Source: Bacteroidales bacterium (GTDB lineage Bacteria; Bacteroidota; Bacteroidia; Bacteroidales; UBA10428). Taken from it: DNA of 38,264 nt. The notes under the pieces were generated by a model. The model saw only the letters and a program-made list of their open reading frames with translations, made no database searches and had not been told where the DNA came from. The DNA lies in contig JAFGTR010000072.1 in NCBI GenBank assembly GCA_016934055.1, forward strand, positions 1 through 38,264, written 5' to 3'. The position numbers and the translations under genes are program-made. This document shows positions 33,254 through 38,264 of this stretch, piece by piece. How positions within the stretch are numbered: the first letter of the stretch is position 1; every line of letters begins with the position of its first letter.

Positions 33254-34000
33254 ATGAATCAGGATGATCTGCTCAAACTTCTTGAAGAAGTAAAACACGG
33301 CCGGCTTGAAACCGGGGAAGCTATGCAAATACTTAAGAATTTCACCGTAAAAGACCTGGGCTTTGCAAAGCTTGACACTCATCGGGAACTCCGTACGGGA
33401 TATCCCGAAGTGATCTTTGGTCAGGGAAAAACGACTGAAGAAGTTAAGGAAATCATCCGGTTCATGAGTACTCAGAATAATAATATACTGGCCACCCGTG
33501 TTACTGAAGAAATGTTCAGGGCAGTGCAGGATATATGCCCTGAAGCAAAGTTTCACCAACGTGCCCGGGCCATTACTGTCATGAAAAAAGAAATGAAATG
33601 TCCTGATACATATATTGACATAATAGCAGCTGGGACCTCAGATTTGCCGGTAGCGGAAGAAGCCGCTGTTACAGCTGAAATCTTCGGAAATAAAGTTGAG
33701 CGGATTATTGATGTTGGTGTTGCAGGGATACATCGGTTATATGATAGAATTGAAGATATCACAAAAGCCCGTGTCAACATTGTAGTTGCAGGTATGGAAG
33801 GAGCTTTGCCAAGTATTGTGGGCGGTCTTGTCGATAAACCTGTCATTGCTGTCCCAACCAGTGTTGGCTACGGGGCTAATTTCAGTGGCTTATCAGCCCT
33901 GCTGGGCATGCTGACTTCCTGTGCCAGCGGTGTATCTGTGGTAAATATCGACAATGGATTTGGTGCCGGCTTTCTGGCAAGCATGATCAATAAGCTTTAA
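33254..34000 (+). CDS. larB: LarB, pyridinium carboxylase of the nickel-pincer nucleotide pathway
   Basis: A 248-residue protein of the PurE-like LarB family. LGFAKLDTHRELRTGYPEVIFGQGKT (about 34-59), AAGTSDLPVAEEAAVTAEIFG and DVGVAGIHRLYDRIEDI, and VAGMEGALPSIVGGLVDKPVIAVPTSVGYGANFSGLSALLGMLTSCASGVSVVNIDNGFGAG are family motifs. It carboxylates and hydrolyses nicotinic acid adenine dinucleotide in the first step of cofactor synthesis. The reading frame is open from 33137, but I chose ATG at 33254: it lies 4 nt after larE and gives MNQDDLLKLLEEVKHGRL at the normal length, whereas the upstream part would overlap larE by 113 nt and has no family similarity. Confidence 0.95.
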   Translation: MNQDDLLKLLEEVKHGRLETGEAMQILKNFTVKDLGFAKLDTHRELRTGYPEVIFGQGKTTEEVKEIIRFMSTQNNNILATRVTEEMFRAVQDICPEAKFHQRARAITVMKKEMKCPDTYIDIIAAGTSDLPVAEEAAVTAEIFGNKVERIIDVGVAGIHRLYDRIEDITKARVNIVVAGMEGALPSIVGGLVDKPVIAVPTSVGYGANFSGLSALLGMLTSCASGVSVVNIDNGFGAGFLASMINKL

Positions 34001-34020
34001 AAGTTTGAAGATTTGATAAT

Positions 34021-34080
34021 TTACAGATTTACTGGTTTACAGATTATTCACTATTCGTTATTCACTATTCACTGGTTACT
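34021..34080. repeat. Octad/heptad repeats covering the sensor kinase stop codon
   Basis: TTACAGATTTACTGGTTTAC-type octads (34021-34045) are followed by ATTCACT, ATTCGTT, ATTCACT, ATTCACT, GGTTACT (34046-34080). The kinase stop codon is at 34069-34071 and its last residues (SNQ) are encoded by the last words. The segment 34061-34079 nearly repeats 131-149. Confidence 0.85.
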
Positions 34081-37000
34081 TTCTTTCGGCAAACTGAAAC
34101 TGAAGGTGCTTCCCTTTTTTTCTTCACTTTTTACTTTAATATTTCCACCGTGCTTTTCAACAAATTCCTTGCTGACGATCAATCCAAGACCGGTCCCTGT
34201 TTCTCCCGCCGTACCTGTTGTAGAGTGATAAGTATCAATCCTGAAAAGCATACCAAGTGTTTCTTTGTTCATTCCGATGCCCGTATCAGTGATATGAATT
34301 TCAGTCATATCACCTTTATCGGTAGAACTAATCCTGACCTCTCCGCCATTCTTTGTAAATTTAACGGCATTGCTGATCAGATTTCGTATAACAGTGGTAA
34401 TCATATTTTTATCAGCAAAAACCATTGATTTCGGCTCTAACATATTCTTAAGCTTGATATGTTTCTTTTCAGCAGTTATGCTTAAAAAATTTATGGTAGA
34501 TGCAACAATTTCGTTTATGTCAATGTTGTCAGGACTAAATTTGATTTTATCGGTTTGTGTGCGAGCCCACTGCAATAAGTTTTCAAGAAGGTTAAAAGCA
34601 CCTTCAGAGGAAACATTGATCAATTCAAGAAGACCTATTTTCTGCTGATCATTCATTGAGTTATATTCCTTGGTCAGCAATTCAGAAAAGCCGATTATGG
34701 CATGGAATGGATTACGAAGATCATGGGCAATAATGGAAAAGAATTTATCCTTGGTCCTGTTAAGCCTTTCAAGTTCGTCATTAATGTGGCGGAGATTTTC
34801 GGCCTGGGCAGCAAGTTCCTCAGCCTGCTGTTGAATTTCTTCCTGTCTTTCTTCCAGTAAGCGGTTGGTTTCCTGCAGATCTTCTGTTCGCTTTCTAAGT
34901 TGAATTTCAATTCGTTTGGCTTTTGTGATATCGCGCCCTATGCCAACAATACCGACCACTTCGCCATCTTTATTGATAAGAGGCACCTTGGTGGTTGATA
35001 TGATTACACGGTTACCCTGTTCATCAAGTCCGGGTTCCTCATAGTTGATCTTGGGTTCAAGACTCTTCATGATGGATTGCTCATCGTCATAAAACTGGCT
35101 TGCCAGATCATGTGTATAATAGTCAAAATCTGTTTTGTTAATGACTTCCTCCGGAGTAGCGCCCATAACAGAAGCCACTTTTTTATTGGCTACAATGAAC
35201 CGGCTTTCCCTGTCTTTGATATAAATCATATCCGGCATATTATCAATAAGAGTTCTGAGTTGATTACGCTCATCAAGGATGGATTCTTTCATTTCCTCTT
35301 CAACACGTAATTTTTCATGCTGATAACGTGTTACGATATAAAACACCAGAAATGAAAGGGCCCCTAACACAAAAATCAACATAAAGATCCTGAAAATGTT
35401 GCTTTTATAAAAAGGTGGAGATATGATGACTTCAATGGATCTTCCTTCCTCATTCCAGACAAGGTCATTATTAGAACCCTTCACCGTAAAAATATAGCGA
35501 CCAGAGGGTAAATTGTCATAGGAAACATATCGCCGGTCGGCATTGACATATGACCAATCCTCATGGTAACCGGTAAGCCGGTATTTATATTTGTTTTTTT
35601 CAGGTAATGTATAGTCAAGTGAAGCAAATTCAAAAGCAATACTGTTTAAATAATGGGGTAAAATGATCTTCTTGAGATAATTTAATGATGTACGTGTATA
35701 ATCCCTGGCATTATGTGTTTTACCTCTGCCGGAAATCCTGAAACTGGTAATGACAATTGCAGGCGTATTCAGGTTATCCCTGATACTGTCAGGATAAAAA
35801 GATGTGTATCCGTTTACACCGCCAAAATACAGCTCACCTGAAGGAGACCTGAAAGCTGCTCCCGGTGAAAAAACATTGTGCTGCAATCCGTCAGATTTAC
35901 TATAATTCTTTACGGCTTCAGTTTTTGTATTGAATTTTATTATACCGTTGGATGTGCTCAACCAAAGGTTATTATAAGAATCCTCGAGGATATTGTATAT
36001 CATATCATCTATGAAACCATCATCCTGTGAAAACGACCGGAATGTTTCATGAACCCGGTCAAAGCGATTCAACCCGCCGCCACCTGTGCCAACCCAAAGA
36101 ACACCATTTTTGTCTTCGAAAATACAAAAAACATCATTGTGACTTAAGGTATTCGCGCGACCGGCTTCTTTTCTGTATGATTTAAAATCTGCAATTTCTT
36201 CCGGAATGGTGGCATTAATATTTTTAACAGTCATCCTGTTAAGACCACCGCCTTTGGTGCCTATCCAAATAACGCCGTCTTTGTCCCTGTAAAGACATAA
36301 TATTGTTCTTGAACTCAAGGCAACCGGGTTATCCGGATCGCAATTAAAATTAATAAAGCTTTCTGTCTTTTTATTGAAAAGGTCAAGACCTCCGCTGGAT
36401 GGTATTCCCCATGATCCAACCAGAAGATGATCGTTATCATAATTGAGCAAAGCATATATATGATCGTTGCTCAACGATGTTTCATCAGCGGGATCGTTTT
36501 TATAATGTTTACTTTTGCCTGTAACCGGATCAAATTTATTTAATCCTCCTCCATCGGTGCCGATCCAGAAAACTGATTTTTTGCCTTCTTTAGCGGGACA
36601 AACAGATAAAATATTATTGCTGCTTAGAGAAGTAGCTGAATTTTCTGATTGTCTGAAATGTATTACATGACCTGTTTTTTCGTCCACCCTGGTCAGACCG
36701 TTATTACGGGTTCCAAACCATTTGTTTCCTTCATCATCCAACAAAACAGCTGTTATAACACCATATTTAACATCAATTGATTCATCTGTTGGCTGGACAA
36801 AATTCTTGGTGCCAGGTACAATTTTATGGATTCCGTCATAACGTGTGCCCACCCAAATGATACCTGAAGAACCCCTGTATAATGATGTAATAACCTGATC
36901 ATGAATAAATTCCTTACCCAGTACCGGGGTAAAATCCTGTAGGGATAATGTTTTTGTATTGAGTTGCATAAGCCCCTGATCACGTGTCCCAAGCCATAAA

Positions 37001-37842
37001 TGGCCATAAAGATCGGGCAAAATGCTGAAAACGATGGTGTGTTTGTATCCCCGGATTCCCGGCCTGGCATCTTCAAAACAATATATGAATCTGTTTTCTT
37101 CCCTGTCGAATTTTATCAGCCCGTATCCCCAGGTTCCAATATAAAGATCATACTTTTCATCCTGATACAATGAAAGGATAACATGATTTAGATCACTCTC
37201 TCCTATTGGATTATGGATAAAATCTCCGGTGATTTTATCAAATCTGAATAATCCCTGTTCAGTTCCAATCCATAAAGTGCTATTGTTCTGTTTGTCTTCA
37301 ATTATACAATTGACATGGTTGCTCTCTGGTGAAAAAGGATTTAAAAAACGTCTGAAAACAGTGGTTGAATCAACCGAATTAAGTCCTCCCCCTTTGGTGC
37401 CAATCCACAGTGTCCCATCATGATCACAGAGCATTGATAATATGTTACTGTTGCTTAAACCAACGGAATCATGAGAATGGCCATAAAAGCGAATAAACTT
37501 ATCGGAATTAGGATCATACCAGTTTAATCCGTTCTCCGTGCCCACCCATAAGTTGCCTGAATGATCTTCACATAATGACTGAATAACATTATTGCTTATC
37601 GATAGTGTATCGCCAAGAACAGGTTTGAATACCTGAAAATCGTAGCCATTGAAACGATTCAGCCCATTCCACGTACCAAACCACATAAATCCTGACTGGT
37701 CCTGAAGAATAGCGCTAACCCAGGAGTTAGACAAACCTTTATCAGTTGAAATATTACTTGTTTCAAACGATTGACCGATAAGGCTAACAGGCAAAAAAAG
37801 CAAAAAAAACGGAAAGATAAATTTTAACATAAAAACGCGCAT
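34069..37842 (-). CDS. Two-component propeller sensor histidine kinase with PAS domain
   Basis: A 1257-residue membrane kinase. Signal peptide (1-23, SLIGQ). The periplasmic sensor holds 14 reg_prop-type blades (WFGTWNGL, WVGTENGL, WIGTKGGGL, WLGTRDQGL ... YFGGVNGY; about 25-720), then a Y_Y_Y domain (about 735-805, KYRLTGYHEDW). Transmembrane helix 815-838; PAS (about 855-975, MPDMIYIKDRESRFIVANKK); coiled coil (about 985-1030, EERQEEIQQQAEELAAQAENL). The HisKA box has His1040 (FFSIIAHDLRNP), then HATPase_c with N-box NLISNAVKFT, DTGIGM and GTGLGL. It stops there, without the receiver and AraC-type HTH found in Bacteroides hybrid HTCS proteins. No regulator gene is beside it. The start could also be Met5 (37830). 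Confidence 0.92.
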   Translation of the reverse strand: MRVFMLKFIFPFFLLFLPVSLIGQSFETSNISTDKGLSNSWVSAILQDQSGFMWFGTWNGLNRFNGYDFQVFKPVLGDTLSISNNVIQSLCEDHSGNLWVGTENGLNWYDPNSDKFIRFYGHSHDSVGLSNSNILSMLCDHDGTLWIGTKGGGLNSVDSTTVFRRFLNPFSPESNHVNCIIEDKQNNSTLWIGTEQGLFRFDKITGDFIHNPIGESDLNHVILSLYQDEKYDLYIGTWGYGLIKFDREENRFIYCFEDARPGIRGYKHTIVFSILPDLYGHLWLGTRDQGLMQLNTKTLSLQDFTPVLGKEFIHDQVITSLYRGSSGIIWVGTRYDGIHKIVPGTKNFVQPTDESIDVKYGVITAVLLDDEGNKWFGTRNNGLTRVDEKTGHVIHFRQSENSATSLSSNNILSVCPAKEGKKSVFWIGTDGGGLNKFDPVTGKSKHYKNDPADETSLSNDHIYALLNYDNDHLLVGSWGIPSSGGLDLFNKKTESFINFNCDPDNPVALSSRTILCLYRDKDGVIWIGTKGGGLNRMTVKNINATIPEEIADFKSYRKEAGRANTLSHNDVFCIFEDKNGVLWVGTGGGGLNRFDRVHETFRSFSQDDGFIDDMIYNILEDSYNNLWLSTSNGIIKFNTKTEAVKNYSKSDGLQHNVFSPGAAFRSPSGELYFGGVNGYTSFYPDSIRDNLNTPAIVITSFRISGRGKTHNARDYTRTSLNYLKKIILPHYLNSIAFEFASLDYTLPEKNKYKYRLTGYHEDWSYVNADRRYVSYDNLPSGRYIFTVKGSNNDLVWNEEGRSIEVIISPPFYKSNIFRIFMLIFVLGALSFLVFYIVTRYQHEKLRVEEEMKESILDERNQLRTLIDNMPDMIYIKDRESRFIVANKKVASVMGATPEEVINKTDFDYYTHDLASQFYDDEQSIMKSLEPKINYEEPGLDEQGNRVIISTTKVPLINKDGEVVGIVGIGRDITKAKRIEIQLRKRTEDLQETNRLLEERQEEIQQQAEELAAQAENLRHINDELERLNRTKDKFFSIIAHDLRNPFHAIIGFSELLTKEYNSMNDQQKIGLLELINVSSEGAFNLLENLLQWARTQTDKIKFSPDNIDINEIVASTINFLSITAEKKHIKLKNMLEPKSMVFADKNMITTVIRNLISNAVKFTKNGGEVRISSTDKGDMTEIHITDTGIGMNKETLGMLFRIDTYHSTTGTAGETGTGLGLIVSKEFVEKHGGNIKVKSEEKKGSTFSFSLPKESNQ

Positions 37843-38264
37843 AGCTGATTAAAAATTAAATTATGCGGGTCATACAATGTAAAGTTATTATACATCTTTT
37901 ATTCCGGAATAGTTACGTTTGAAAAGTAAAGACTATAAAAGTCATAAAATATTTAGGAACTATTGCACATCAGAATCAAGTTTTTTTCAACAAAAAGCTT
38001 TTATCACGAACAACAGATTTGATACTATTATAAAAAAAAACAATGCAGAAGCCTTGAGTCTGCCCCGATAATTATCATGTAAAAATCTCAGCGACTTCCG
38101 ACACCGCCCCTAAAGCCTGCCTGCAGTCAGCCAGAGTTCCCGGCTTTTGCCCCTATTCACCATTCACCATTCATCATAAATCCTTACGTCCCGCCATTCG
38201 GCGGGTCGCGGGGAAGAGTAATCTAATGTACTTCTTTTGCTACAAACAGTTGGCCCCTCCGGGG
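37843..38264. other. Non-coding end region with short repeats and hairpins, possible dispersed element
   Basis: No convincing reading frame in 422 bp. From the kinase start, about 200 bp of AT-rich DNA with poly-A runs leads to GC-richer sequence. It holds three heptads ATTCACC, ATTCACC, ATTCATC (38155-38175) and a perfect hairpin CCCGCC-ATTC-GGCGGG (38190-38205). A final CCCC-TCC-GGGG palindrome (38254-38264) is cut by the window edge. The abrupt change in base composition and the hairpins suggest the border of a dispersed intergenic repeat, which I cannot confirm. Confidence 0.5.

Noticed and set aside
37901..37910. ATTCCGGAAT palindrome upstream of the kinase as an operator
   Set aside because: A single 10-bp palindrome with no second copy noticed; expected by chance in a window this size.

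Overview
The window looks like a chromosomal segment from a Bacteroidota bacterium, probably a Bacteroidales/Marinilabiliales-type lineage; no rRNA or marker gene fixes the taxon more closely. The reasons are a type IX secretion (T9SS) C-terminal sorting domain on a giant CotH/lamin-tail protein, a 14-blade two-component-propeller sensor kinase, an arabinose regulator of the Nudix (AraR) type typical of this phylum, Omp85-like and PorT-like barrels, and candidate promoters of the TTG-N18/19-TAnnTT form. No tRNA, rRNA, CRISPR array or transposase gene was found.

Layout. 1-150: a tandem repeat cut by the window edge. 155-10942 (minus): periplasmic M16 zinc protease, a 1726-aa secreted CotH/lamin-tail protein, and a membrane-anchored penicillin-acylase-family Ntn hydrolase. 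11082-12437 (plus): Omp85-type barrel protein. 12488-14078 (minus): a Kelch fragment whose start overlaps the end of a PorT-like barrel gene, probably the scar of a deletion. 14328-17051: CorA-type Mg2+ channel (minus) and an SSS-family symporter (plus). 17197-24369 (minus): an L-arabinose catabolic operon in transcription order symporter, araR, araA, araD, araB, with a decayed four-helix-bundle gene between araD and araB and a 25-bp palindrome upstream of the symporter. 24662-27448 (plus): AsmA-like protein with a charged helical tail. 27614-28273 (minus): ribosomal protein L19 with an extra ~100-aa charged tail. 28450-30926 (minus): a DUF362 protein and a NapH/NapG-like polyferredoxin, 2 bp apart. 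31176-34000 (plus): larC-larE-larB, making the nickel-pincer nucleotide cofactor, with no larA in the window. 34069-37842 (minus): propeller sensor kinase. 37843-38264: non-coding, with short repeats and hairpins, possibly the edge of a dispersed repeat.

How the parts work together. The arabinose block is a full import-to-xylulose-5-phosphate pathway with its own regulator. The lar block makes a cofactor for an enzyme encoded elsewhere. The DUF362/polyferredoxin pair looks like a redox module at the membrane. The remaining genes are mostly envelope functions.

The most unusual feature at window scale is a family of 7-8 bp tandem word repeats, using a different word at each locus, that lie against or inside the 3' ends of many minus-strand genes (155, 8528, 17197, 19459, 20263, 34069) and in a few other gaps. 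In some cases the repeat encodes the last residues and the stop codon. I see no named element that explains them.
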